Origin: an uncultured Sphingomonadales bacterium
GTDB lineage: Bacteria; Pseudomonadota; Alphaproteobacteria; Sphingomonadales; Sphingomonadaceae
Assembly: GCA_903868655.1 (NCBI GenBank)
Contig: CAIPWG010000045.1
Coordinates: 1 to 12,815 of the forward strand
Length of the DNA stretch: 12,815 nt
Direction of reading: 5' to 3'
In this document: piece after piece, positions 1-7,830 of the stretch
How the letters are laid out: each line of letters opens with the position of its first letter
Numbering within the stretch: the stretch's first letter is position 1
The notes under the pieces: generated by a model
Told to the model about the DNA's origin: nothing
What the model saw: only the letters and a program-made list of their open reading frames with translations
Database searches by the model: none
Position numbers and translations under genes: made by a program

Positions 1-2156
1 ACGCCGGTACCATTGCGAATGGCATAGACTTTGTCGAACAGGTTCTGGACATCCAGATGCGCGTCGATCCCGGCGGCTACAAATTTGTGACCGAACGACA
101 GGTTGAAGGTGGCGTAGTTAGGCAACGATGCGCCATTCGGGGTGATCAGATACGCCGTGTTGGCAGGCGGCGGCGCCGCATCGCGCAAGCCCGACCCCGT
201 GACCAGGTCAGCACTGACACGCGATCCCGCCAAAGCCCCGTTGACCCAGCGATAGGCCGCACCGGCTGAACCGGTGATCGTCTGGTTGTGATCGAGATAG
301 ATCCAGTGAGTGGCGATATAGGCCAGATCAGACGCATTGAAATTGTATTGGTTCGAATCAATCTGCGTGCCTTGCGCCTTGGCAACGGCCAGGTTGGCAT
401 AAGCCGTCAGGCCACCGCGCGCATATTGAACCGACAATTCCGCACCATAAATCCGTCCATGCGCATAATTGAACGGGGTCAGGATGATCGGCGCGCCAAA
501 CTGGCCTTCGTCAACCATGTTGGTCAGAGTGCGGTAATAGCCATCGAGCCCAAGCGTCAGCCCGCCACCCAGTTTCTGTTCAAACCCGACATCCCAATAG
601 CTTTCGCGCTGGGCATAAGTCGCATCGTTCTGGCGTATACCGGGTGCGAGCGTGGTATTGGCCAGTTGCGCCAGATTGGCACCGGCCACCAGTTCGAACG
701 GCGCCGGCGAGAAATAGCGTGCAAACCCGGCATGGCCGGTAAAACCACCGGACGGCGACCACACCAGATTGGCGCGCGGTGACAGTTGCCGTTCGTTGCG
801 CGGGCCATCATTCTCATCGAACCGCGCACCATAATTGACGACCAGATGCGCCAGCGGGTGCCATTCATCCTGCACATAGACGCTATACGTCCGCTGGGTG
901 ACATGGGTGGCAAAAGTCAGGTTCTGCGGTGGCCCGTTAATCGCGCCCGGCAGATAACCGAACAGCGTCTGGCCCGGGCCAAACACGGTTGGATCATAGA
1001 CATCACCCGTGGTCGGAAACGCCGCCGTATCGGTGTAGCTGTGCGAACGGTCTTGTTCGAAGAACCCGCCAAACCGCAAGGTATGTGCATCGCCCAACTT
1101 GTAGACACTGTCGAGCTGCAACCCGAACGAGGCTTCGCGCTTGACCGCGGCTTGCGCGATACCGTTGAACAGCAGTTCACCCGTATAGTCGGGCCGGTAA
1201 TCGAGCGAGGCGACCCGGCCGAACAGCGACGCCTGGCTCGAAAACGCCCCGGCACTGTGCAGCCAGCTGAGCGCCGCAAAGCCGAAGGTCTGCAACTGGG
1301 TTTCGTTGAGCTGCTCGCTCGCAAACCGGGTGACACCGTTCACCGCAACCGCTGCACCGCTGGCATCGACTTGCGCGCCCACTTGCCCCGCGGGATTGGG
1401 AATCTGAAAATGCTGGTTGGCATAACCACCGGTCAACGCGATGCGATCATTGTCGCCCAGAATGCGATCGATATAGCCAAACCCGTTGAACTGGTTGGTG
1501 CGGTCGTGGATCGCCTGGGCATTGCCGTTGACATTGTTGATGCCCAGATCGCTGTGCTTGTAATCGCCCGAGACAAACCAGGTGCTCGCACCCGAACTGC
1601 CCGACAGCTGCACGCTGGGCTCGATCGTTTCGTGGCTGCCGCCATACAGGCTGACCGTTGTCGAATCCTTCAGCCCTGACTTGGTGGTGATATCGAGAAT
1701 CCCCGCCGTGCGCAGACCATATTGCGCGGGCAGAGTGCCCGTCACCAGATCCATGCGCTCGATCAATCGGGGACTGAGCATCTGGCCGAACACAGCGATG
1801 CTTTCAGGGATGATTACCCCGTTCAGGCGGTATTGCACACCATTGTGTTCATCGCGGACGTGAAACTGGCCAAACTGGTCCTGACTGACGCCGGGCATTT
1901 GCAGGATGATATCTTGAATCGGCTGATTGTCGCTGCCCGGTAGATTCTGGATCGCCTGCTCGCCCAGACTGTATGTCGAGGCCCCAAGGCTCGGCTTGAT
2001 GCTCTCACGCGCGCTGTCAAGCCGGTGCGCGGTCACCACAATCGTGGTGTTTGGGGCGGCGGGATCGGCGGCCTCTGCGGCCTGCGCAGGCGCAATCGCC
2101 GCGATGAACACCGCTATGGCAGTGCTGGACAGCAGGCGTCGGGGCAAATGCGTCAT
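1..2156 (-). CDS. TonB-dependent outer-membrane receptor, C-terminus cut by window edge; probable Zur-regulated metal importer
   Basis: An open frame of 718 codons runs without a stop from ATG 2156 to the left edge. Residues 1-26 form a signal peptide (basic MTHLPRR, hydrophobic core, cleavage after APAQA). A sphingomonad-type TonB box (TTIVVTA, residues 37-43) follows. The plug domain lies at about 50-165 and includes NQPIQDIILQMPGV and LPAQYGLRTAGILDITTKSG. The rest is beta-barrel with alternating aromatic strands. The last visible residues, NLFDKVYAIRNGTGV, are the usual near-C-terminal motif, so probably only 20-30 residues are missing. Such receptors take up siderophores, metals, cobalamin or oligosaccharides across the outer membrane using TonB-ExbBD energy. 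The sequence does not fix the substrate and I see no His-rich loop. The Zur-like operator on its promoter (2213-2227) makes zinc or a zinc chelate the best guess. The start has no strong Shine-Dalgarno. Receptor class is secure; substrate is inferred. Confidence 0.93.
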   Translation of the reverse strand, partial: MTHLPRRLLSSTAIAVFIAAIAPAQAAEAADPAAPNTTIVVTAHRLDSARESIKPSLGASTYSLGEQAIQNLPGSDNQPIQDIILQMPGVSQDQFGQFHVRDEHNGVQYRLNGVIIPESIAVFGQMLSPRLIERMDLVTGTLPAQYGLRTAGILDITTKSGLKDSTTVSLYGGSHETIEPSVQLSGSSGASTWFVSGDYKHSDLGINNVNGNAQAIHDRTNQFNGFGYIDRILGDNDRIALTGGYANQHFQIPNPAGQVGAQVDASGAAVAVNGVTRFASEQLNETQLQTFGFAALSWLHSAGAFSSQASLFGRVASLDYRPDYTGELLFNGIAQAAVKREASFGLQLDSVYKLGDAHTLRFGGFFEQDRSHSYTDTAAFPTTGDVYDPTVFGPGQTLFGYLPGAINGPPQNLTFATHVTQRTYSVYVQDEWHPLAHLVVNYGARFDENDGPRNERQLSPRANLVWSPSGGFTGHAGFARYFSPAPFELVAGANLAQLANTTLAPGIRQNDATYAQRESYWDVGFEQKLGGGLTLGLDGYYRTLTNMVDEGQFGAPIILTPFNYAHGRIYGAELSVQYARGGLTAYANLAVAKAQGTQIDSNQYNFNASDLAYIATHWIYLDHNQTITGSAGAAYRWVNGALAGSRVSADLVTGSGLRDAAPPPANTAYLITPNGASLPNYATFNLSFGHKFVAAGIDAHLDVQNLFDKVYAIRNGTG

Positions 2157-2212
2157 GGCTTGTGAGATAATCCGGACTGCCGATCGAGGGGAGATCACGG
2201 CTCAGTATGTGA

Positions 2213-2227
2213 TGTTATAGTATAACA
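2213..2227. promoter_or_regulatory. Zur-like operator (perfect 15-bp dyad)
   Basis: TGTTATA-G-TATAACA has perfect 7-bp arms around one central base. The known gammaproteobacterial Zur box has the core TGTTATANTATAACA, flanked by GAAA/TTTC, and this is an exact match to that core. Here the flanks do not continue the symmetry. The site covers the -10 of the TonB receptor promoter, 57 bp upstream of its ATG. It lies 166 bp upstream of the divergent gamma-glutamyltransferase, where no comparable promoter overlap is visible. Zur with bound zinc would repress the receptor in zinc-replete cells. No zur gene is in the window. Confidence 0.65.
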
Positions 2228-2247
2228 CAAGCCGGGATCTGCAACAA
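2219..2247 (-). promoter_or_regulatory. Sigma70-type promoter of the TonB receptor gene
   Basis: Read on the minus strand, a -35 TTGTTG (2247-2242) is followed by a 17-nt spacer and a -10 TATACT (2224-2219, five of six consensus bases). Transcription would start about 2212, giving a leader of roughly 55 nt before ATG 2156. The -10 lies inside the Zur-like dyad, the usual arrangement for repression by steric exclusion. Predicted from sequence only. Confidence 0.6.
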
Positions 2248-2254
2248 ATTCATT

Positions 2255-2267
2255 GCGTTGACAACGC
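2255..2267. promoter_or_regulatory. Perfect 13-bp dyad, possible second operator
   Basis: GCGTTG-A-CAACGC has perfect 6-bp arms around a central A. It lies 28 bp beyond the Zur-like dyad, between the two divergent genes. It contains a plus-strand TTGACA (2258-2263), but the base context 17 bp downstream (TTGCGT) is a poor -10. It could be an operator for the gamma-glutamyltransferase gene, or chance. I cannot assign a regulator family. Confidence 0.25.
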
Positions 2268-2392
2268 TTGGCCAACGTCCTTGCGTGCGCGCGGGTTTAC
2301 GACAGATGAACCCGGACGCCCCACTTGCTCCGGCCGACCCGGCTGCTAGGCATGGGGCTCAGGATCGCGCTGCACAAAAAGGATGACGAGGT

Positions 2393-4171
2393 ATGGGTAT
2401 CAAGGCCGGCCGCTGGCTTGCGCACATGGCACCGATCGTTGCCGCGGGGACTTTGACGCTGGCGCCGGTCGCATACGAAGCACGGGCCGCATCGCCCGAA
2501 CCGGCCGCCGCCGATCACGGCATGGTCGTGACCGCGCATCATCTGGCCACGCAAGCCGGGGTCGAAGTCTTGCGCCAGGGCGGTAATGCCATCGATGCCG
2601 CAGTAGCCGTCGGTTACGCGCTGGCGGTGACGTTTCCCGAGGCGGGAAATCTTGGCGGCGGCGGGTTCATGACCGTGCGTCTGGCCAATGGCGACAGCCA
2701 TTTCCTCGATTTCCGTGAAACCGCGCCCGCTGCTGCGCGCGCCGACATGTATCTGGACAAAGCCGGCAAAGTCATTCCCGAAAAATCGACCCGCGGCTGG
2801 CTGGCAGCGGGCATTCCGGGCACGGTCGCAGGCCTGGAATATGCGCGCCTGCATTGGGGCATGCGCCCCCGTGCCGATCTAATGGCGCCGGCGATCCATC
2901 TGGCGGGCGACGGTTTTGTGCTCGACCGGGGCGATGCCGAATTTTTGGCCGAAGCCGCCGATGAATTCCGCAAAGACCCGGCGAGCGCGGCGATCTTCCT
3001 CCACGCCGACAAGCCCTGGCTGGCTGGCGACCGGCTGGTGCAGGCCGACCTTGCGCATTCCTTGCAACAGATCACCGACAGCGGTCCCGACGCGTTTTAC
3101 AAAGGCCCGATTGGCGCGGCGATTGTCGCTGCCAGCCGCAAGGGCGGGGGCATTCTGACCAATGCCGATTTTGCGGGCTATGCCGTGCGCGCGATGAAAC
3201 CGCTCGAATGCGATTATCGCGGCTATCACGTGATTGCTGCACCACCGCCGAGTTCGGGCGGGGTGGTGATCTGCGAAACACTGGGCGTGTTGTCAGGCTA
3301 TCCGCTGGCGCAATACGGGTTTCAGTCGGCCGATGCGACCCATGTGCTGATCGAGGCGCTACGCCGCGCCTATCACGATCGCAATGTGCGGCTGGGCGAT
3401 CCCGATTTCGTCAAAATGGATACTGCCCGCTTGATCTCGCCCGATTACGCCGCGCAATTGCGTAGCGGGATCGCGCGCGACAAGGCCACGCCATCGCTGT
3501 CGCTGGGCGGCGTCACCAGCGGCACGGAAGGCCAGAACACCACGCATTATTCGATCGTCGATGCCGCCGGCAATGCGGTGTCGGTGACGTACACGATCAA
3601 CGACTGGTTTGGTGCGGGCGTGATAGCGCCCGGCACCGGGCTGCTGATGAACGATGAAATGGATGATTTTTCAGCCAAGCCCGGCGCCACCAACATGTAT
3701 GGCCTGGTCGAAGGCGCCAACAACGCGATTGCTCCGGGCAAACGGCCGCTGTCGTCGATGAGCCCGACCATCGTCAGCCACGACGGGCAACTGGCCGCCG
3801 TACTCGGCGCGCCCGGTGGCAGCCGCATTCCGACGGCCGTGCTGCAAGTCATGGTCAATCTGATCGATCATGGCATGACCCTGACCGAAGCCATCGAAGC
3901 CCCGCGCATCCACCAGCAATGGCTGCCCGATGAAACCTATTACGAGCGCTACAGCTTGTCCGCCGAAACCCGCGCAGTGCTTGCCGCGCGCGGACAGAAA
4001 CTGGTCGAACATCGCCACGGCACCGACATTGCGGCGATCGTGGTCGGTGGCCCGCGTATCGCCGGCGCCACCCCGCCCCCGCCCGACGATCAGGGTATCG
4101 CCATCGCGCCGGCCCGATTGTTCGGCGCGATTGACCCACGGCTGCCGATGGGGTTGGCGCAAGGGTACTGA
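2393..4171 (+). CDS. ggt: Gamma-glutamyltransferase (glutathione hydrolase), periplasmic, self-cleaving
   Basis: This 592-residue protein (E. coli GGT has 580) cleaves or transfers the gamma-glutamyl group of glutathione and related peptides in the periplasm. A signal peptide covers about residues 1-32 (cleavage near YEARA). The proenzyme cuts itself before a threonine, and NTTHYS places that nucleophile at Thr383, giving a small subunit of 210 residues. Other active-site positions match E. coli in identity and spacing from Thr383: Arg108 (DFRETAP), Asn403, Asp425 (EMDDFSAKP), Ser454-Ser455 (RPLSSMSP) and Gly475-Gly476 (GAPGGSR). ATG 2393 is chosen because it leads directly into the signal peptide and follows GAGG closely. 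The overlapping ATG at 2383 is in another frame. It is divergent from the TonB receptor, and the sensor kinase follows after 66 bp on the same strand. The active site looks complete. Confidence 0.96.
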   Translation: MGIKAGRWLAHMAPIVAAGTLTLAPVAYEARAASPEPAAADHGMVVTAHHLATQAGVEVLRQGGNAIDAAVAVGYALAVTFPEAGNLGGGGFMTVRLANGDSHFLDFRETAPAAARADMYLDKAGKVIPEKSTRGWLAAGIPGTVAGLEYARLHWGMRPRADLMAPAIHLAGDGFVLDRGDAEFLAEAADEFRKDPASAAIFLHADKPWLAGDRLVQADLAHSLQQITDSGPDAFYKGPIGAAIVAASRKGGGILTNADFAGYAVRAMKPLECDYRGYHVIAAPPPSSGGVVICETLGVLSGYPLAQYGFQSADATHVLIEALRRAYHDRNVRLGDPDFVKMDTARLISPDYAAQLRSGIARDKATPSLSLGGVTSGTEGQNTTHYSIVDAAGNAVSVTYTINDWFGAGVIAPGTGLLMNDEMDDFSAKPGATNMYGLVEGANNAIAPGKRPLSSMSPTIVSHDGQLAAVLGAPGGSRIPTAVLQVMVNLIDHGMTLTEAIEAPRIHQQWLPDETYYERYSLSAETRAVLAARGQKLVEHRHGTDIAAIVVGGPRIAGATPPPPDDQGIAIAPARLFGAIDPRLPMGLAQGY

Positions 4172-4237
4172 TGCGGGGCGGCAGGTGACATGGCACGGTC
4201 TGGTGCAATACAAAACGAACGGCTAAGCTGACCTGCT

Positions 4238-5413
4238 ATGGCGATGCTGCCGCTTCCCCCCACGCCGTTCTTCGGCAACAAGAACCGCGCGTTTTGGCGC
4301 CTGCAATTCCTTGGCTGGGGCGGGGCGATGGTGTTGCGCGCGATGTCGAGCCTTGCCAACGCGGTGCCGTGGTCGTTTCTGGTTATTGTGATCATTGCCA
4401 CGATCACCGGGTTTTCGATCTCGCTGATCCTGTCGGTCATCTATCGTTCGTTGATCAATCGCCGCGCGCTGATCACCTGGGGAGTGACCTCGATCGTTCT
4501 GGCGATTGCGGTCGGGCTTTATGCCTTCATCGATTCGTGGGTAGTCAGCCTTTATCGCATCAACGCCGAATCGAGCTTTGCCCAGCTGTTCCTGGGTGTG
4601 TTCTACCTCGATCTGACACTGCTCGGGGCGTGGTCCGCGCTCTACTATGCCATCAATTTCTACATTCAGGTTGAAGAACAGAACGACCAGCTGCTGCATC
4701 TGGAAAACCAGGCCACCAGCGCGCAACTGGCCATGCTGCGGTATCAGCTGAATCCGCATTTCCTGTTCAACACGCTCAATTCGATCTCGACGCTGGTGCT
4801 GCTCAAACAGACCGAGCCGGCCAACGCGATGCTGTCCCGCCTGTCGGCATTCCTGCGCTATACCCTGATTAACGAACCTACTGCGCAAGTCACTGTCGCG
4901 CAGGAAGTCGAAACGCTGAAGCTCTATCTCGACATTGAACGCATGCGCTTCGAAGACCGGCTGCGCACCCGGTTCGATATCGAGGAACCCGCCGCGCATG
5001 CCCTGATGCCGTCGCTGCTGCTTCAGCCTCTGGTCGAAAACGCGATCAAATATGCGGTCAGCCCACTGGAAGAAGGCGCGGAAATAACGGTTCATGCCGA
5101 TGTGATCGGCAACGTGCTGCGCATCGTCGTATCCGACACCGGGCCGGGACTCGAACCCGATACCGATCCTGCCGAACTGTTTGGCAAGAGCCATGACCAA
5201 CTGCGCCCGGGCAATGTTTCAACAGGCGTAGGGCTCGCCAATATCCGCGATCGGCTGGGGCAGGCTTATGGTGACCAGCAGCGTTTCGACATTGCCACGG
5301 GGGCCGAAGGTGGGCTGGTCGTGACGATCGAACTGCCGTTCGAAGCCCGTCCACCGCGCGCCACCACCGTCCGATCTGTTCATCCTGTGCTAAAGCCCGC
5401 GGTGGCAGGCTAA
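4238..5413 (+). CDS. LytS/YehU-type membrane sensor histidine kinase
   Basis: The protein has 391 residues. The N-terminal part has three clear hydrophobic segments (about 45-69, 79-97 and 117-143) plus a weaker one near 20-38, with no periplasmic domain of useful size. A short coiled-coil linker (about 144-168) leads into a His_kinase (PF06580-type) domain: LRYQLNPHFLFNTLN with phospho-acceptor His174. The HATPase domain follows, with N box LLLQPLVENAIKYA (Asn268), G1 box SDTGPG (Asp300) and G2 box TGVGLAN (329-335). This class pairs with LytTR regulators, and one lies 30 bp downstream, so the two form a two-component system. The signal is unknown; the compact membrane domain suggests sensing within or at the membrane. 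No strong Shine-Dalgarno precedes ATG 4238. Catalytic residues are all present. Confidence 0.93.
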   Translation: MAMLPLPPTPFFGNKNRAFWRLQFLGWGGAMVLRAMSSLANAVPWSFLVIVIIATITGFSISLILSVIYRSLINRRALITWGVTSIVLAIAVGLYAFIDSWVVSLYRINAESSFAQLFLGVFYLDLTLLGAWSALYYAINFYIQVEEQNDQLLHLENQATSAQLAMLRYQLNPHFLFNTLNSISTLVLLKQTEPANAMLSRLSAFLRYTLINEPTAQVTVAQEVETLKLYLDIERMRFEDRLRTRFDIEEPAAHALMPSLLLQPLVENAIKYAVSPLEEGAEITVHADVIGNVLRIVVSDTGPGLEPDTDPAELFGKSHDQLRPGNVSTGVGLANIRDRLGQAYGDQQRFDIATGAEGGLVVTIELPFEARPPRATTVRSVHPVLKPAVAG

Positions 5414-5443
5414 GCTACACCTATTACGGTCCAAGGAAACGCC

Positions 5444-6241
5444 ATGACTATCCGCACGATCCTTGTTGACGATGAAAAGCTGGCCATTCAGGGCCTGCAA
5501 CTGCGACTGGCCGCGTTTCCAGATGTCGAAATTATCGACACATGCGCCAACGGCCGCGAAGCGATTCGCAAAATCAAGACCGAAAAGCCCGATCTGGTGT
5601 TTCTCGACATCCAGATGCCCGGCTTTGACGGTTTCAGCGTCGTCAAAGGCGTGATGGAAATCGACCCGCCGCTGTTCGTGTTTGTCACTGCTTATTCCGA
5701 ACATGCGCTCAAGGCGTTTGAAGCCAATGCGGTCGATTATCTGCTCAAGCCCGTCGACGAAGACCGCCTGGCCGACGCGCTTGATCGTGCCCGCACGCGC
5801 TTAGCTGAAAAGCGAGGGTTGGAAGAAGTCGAAAAGCTGAAAATCGTGCTGGCCGAAGTCGCGCCCGATGCGATGCCCGAAATGGTCGAAGACGGTGAAC
5901 ATGCTGCCGGCCGCTTTGAAAAACTCATCAACATCAAGGATCGCGGCCAGATTTTCCGTGTTGATGTCGACTCGATCGAACGCATCGAAGCCGCCGGTGA
6001 TTACATGTGCATCTACACCGGTGACAATTCGCTGATCCTGCGCGAAACGATGAAAGATCTCGAACGCCGGCTCGACCCGCGCGTGTTCCAGCGCGTGCAC
6101 CGTTCAAAAATCGTCAATCTTGATCAGGTCCGCCAAGTGCGCCCGCACACCAATGGCGAATGCTTTCTGGTGCTGCAGTCGGGTGCCGAAGTCAAAGTCA
6201 GCCGGTCCTATCGCGATGTTGTCGCGCGCTTTGTTCATTAA
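5444..6241 (+). CDS. LytTR-family DNA-binding response regulator
   Basis: The protein has 265 residues. An N-terminal receiver domain (about 3-120) has the acidic pair Asp9-Asp10, phospho-acceptor Asp55 (FLDIQMPGFDG), Thr82 and Lys102 (LLKPVDE). A linker of about 40 residues leads to a LytTR DNA-binding domain (about 163-263) with GDYMCIY, FQRVHRSKIVNL and LQSGAEVKVSRSY. The family binds short direct repeats upstream of target promoters as a dimer. A good ribosome site, AAGGAA, sits 9 nt before ATG 5444. The gene follows its kinase by 30 bp and precedes nadC by 6 bp, so it is almost certainly cotranscribed with both. Targets cannot be deduced from this window. Confidence 0.95.
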   Translation: MTIRTILVDDEKLAIQGLQLRLAAFPDVEIIDTCANGREAIRKIKTEKPDLVFLDIQMPGFDGFSVVKGVMEIDPPLFVFVTAYSEHALKAFEANAVDYLLKPVDEDRLADALDRARTRLAEKRGLEEVEKLKIVLAEVAPDAMPEMVEDGEHAAGRFEKLINIKDRGQIFRVDVDSIERIEAAGDYMCIYTGDNSLILRETMKDLERRLDPRVFQRVHRSKIVNLDQVRQVRPHTNGECFLVLQSGAEVKVSRSYRDVVARFVH

Positions 6242-6247
6242 GGCGCT

Positions 6248-7138
6248 ATGCGGCAAACCATGACAGACCCCCTGCTACACCCGTTCACCCTGCCCGGTTT
6301 CGACCTCGATGCCTTTATCGCCCGCACGCTCGCAGAAGATTTGGGCACGGGCGTGCCCGGCGGTGGGCATGATGTCACCAGCGCGAGTGTGATCCCCGCC
6401 ACAGCGCGTTTCGCCGGAGTGATGGACAGCCGCGATGCGGTCAGCGTGTGCGGGCTACCGATCGCTGCGGCATTTTTCCGTGCGCTCGATCCGCTGGCTG
6501 ATATCGCGCTGTTGGTCGATGAAGGCGCACGCGTGGCACCCGGGACCGCATTGATGCGCATTGCGGGATCGGCACGCGCCTTGCTGACTGCCGAACGCAG
6601 CGCGCTCAACACCGTGCAGCATCTGACCGGTATTGCCACGCTGACCCGCACTTATGTCGATGCCATGGGCACGACACGCGCACGGCTGCTCGACACCCGC
6701 AAGACCATTCCGGGGCTGCGCGTGCTCGAAAAATACGCCGTGCGCACTGGTGGCGGGCACAATCACCGTATGGGCTTGTATGATGCCGCGATGATCAAGG
6801 ACAACCATGTCGCGGTCGCAGGCGGTGTGGCAGAGGCGGTGCGCCGCGCGCTGGGTGCAGGCGTGCGCGAAGTCATCTGCGAAGTGGATCGGATCGACCA
6901 GATCGAGCCTGCCTTGCAAGCAGGCGCCACCCGCTTGCTGCTCGACAATATGGGCCCCGACATGTTGCGCACTGCGCTGGCACTGGTCGCCGCGCGTGTG
7001 CCTTGCGAAGCATCGGGCGGCGTGCGGCTCGACACGATTGCAGCAATTGCGGCCACTGGCGTCGACTTCATCTCGGTCGGGCGCCTGACGCAAAGCGCGC
7101 CGGCGGCCGATATCGGGCTGGACTTCACCCCGCTATGA
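6248..7138 (+). CDS. nadC: Nicotinate-nucleotide pyrophosphorylase (quinolinate phosphoribosyltransferase)
   Basis: The 296-residue enzyme converts quinolinate and PRPP to nicotinate mononucleotide, the entry step of de novo NAD synthesis from aspartate. Family hallmarks are visible in order: TAERSALNTVQHLTGIAT (114-131), LLDTRKTIPGLRVLEKYAVR (147-166), TGGGHNHRMGLYDAAMIKDN (167-186, substrate and phosphate binding), CEVD (211-214), LLDN (231-234), EASGGV (254-259) and SVGRLTQSAPAADIGLDF at the C-terminus. The length is normal for a bacterial NadC. ATG 6248 is preferred over ATG 6260 because AAGG lies 4 nt upstream of it, although that Shine-Dalgarno overlaps the stop of the response regulator. 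nadA and nadB are not in the window. The stop overlaps the start of the RNase T2 gene. Confidence 0.96.
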   Translation: MRQTMTDPLLHPFTLPGFDLDAFIARTLAEDLGTGVPGGGHDVTSASVIPATARFAGVMDSRDAVSVCGLPIAAAFFRALDPLADIALLVDEGARVAPGTALMRIAGSARALLTAERSALNTVQHLTGIATLTRTYVDAMGTTRARLLDTRKTIPGLRVLEKYAVRTGGGHNHRMGLYDAAMIKDNHVAVAGGVAEAVRRALGAGVREVICEVDRIDQIEPALQAGATRLLLDNMGPDMLRTALALVAARVPCEASGGVRLDTIAAIAATGVDFISVGRLTQSAPAADIGLDFTPL

Positions 7139-7830
7139 TCCGCCATGCATGGCTTGGTCTGGCGTTGGTGGCATCGCCCGCAGCGGCCCAGCCAGGCGTC
7201 TGCGCGGCGCCTACGGTAACCACCGCTGCGCCCTTGGCCGCACCCGATGGCCCCAGCCGCGCCCTGCCGATCACCCATTACACACTGGCGCTTACCTGGG
7301 CCCCAGACGTGTGCAGGCGCCATCCCACGCATGATCTCGAATGCCAGGGCGCACGTGCTCGCTTTGGGTTTGTTCTGCATGGCTTATGGCCCGACAGTGA
7401 CAATGGCACCTGGCCGCAATGGTGCCCGGCACCAAGCCCCGCCACCACGCAAGTGCCTGCCTATGTGGTAAACCACATGTTGTGTACCACGCCGTCGGTC
7501 AGCCTGATCGCGCACGAATGGGGCAAGCACGGCACCTGCATGGCCACCAGCCCTCAGGCCTATTTCGCGCAAAGTTCGCGGATGTTCCATGCGCTGCACA
7601 TGCCCGACATGGCCGCACTGGCACGGCGATCAGACTTGACCGCAGGCACGCTGCGCGCCGCCTTTGCCGTGGCCAATCCGCGTTATCCGCGCGCCGCCAT
7701 CGGCCTGATGCTGGACGCAGACGGCACTTTGCAGGAACTGCATTTGTGCCATGACCACCGGTTTCACCCTGTCCCATGCCCCGCGCCCGGCACACCTGAC
7801 ACGACCCGGATCACGATAACCCAGCGCTAA
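7135..7830 (+). CDS. Secreted ribonuclease T2
   Basis: The protein has 231 residues and would cut single-stranded RNA in the periplasm or outside the cell through 2',3'-cyclic phosphate intermediates. Residues 1-18 are a signal peptide (short basic start, LGLALVA core, cleavage after SPAAA). Both T2 signatures are intact: CAS1 FVLHGLWP (His82) and CAS2 HEWGKHGTC (His127, Glu128, Lys131, His132, Cys135). Several cysteines (for example 60, 70, 97, 117, 135) fit a disulfide-bonded exported enzyme. The open frame extends 44 codons further upstream to ATG 7003 inside nadC. ATG 7135 is the right start because it opens the signal peptide and overlaps the nadC stop as ATGA, implying translational coupling. 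The likely role is RNA scavenging for phosphate or nucleosides; this is inference. Confidence 0.93.
   Translation: MIRHAWLGLALVASPAAAQPGVCAAPTVTTAAPLAAPDGPSRALPITHYTLALTWAPDVCRRHPTHDLECQGARARFGFVLHGLWPDSDNGTWPQWCPAPSPATTQVPAYVVNHMLCTTPSVSLIAHEWGKHGTCMATSPQAYFAQSSRMFHALHMPDMAALARRSDLTAGTLRAAFAVANPRYPRAAIGLMLDADGTLQELHLCHDHRFHPVPCPAPGTPDTTRITITQR

Noticed and set aside
786..1679. Long plus-strand open frame of 297 codons antisense to the TonB receptor gene
   Set aside because: It is a shadow of the receptor gene: the opposite strand gives a continuous TonB receptor with signal peptide, plug and barrel, while this product has no recognisable domain and an arginine-rich, low-complexity look.
4223..5200. 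Minus-strand open frame of 325 codons opposite the sensor kinase
   Set aside because: The product is Arg/Gln/His-rich with no domain, as expected for an antisense frame of a GC-rich gene; the kinase on the plus strand has all catalytic boxes.
4221..5416. GGCTAAGCT occurs just upstream of both the kinase (4221-4229) and the regulator (5408-5416)
   Set aside because: The second copy includes the kinase stop codon, the distances to the start codons differ (8 and 27 nt), and a 9-base match can arise by chance in a region of this size.
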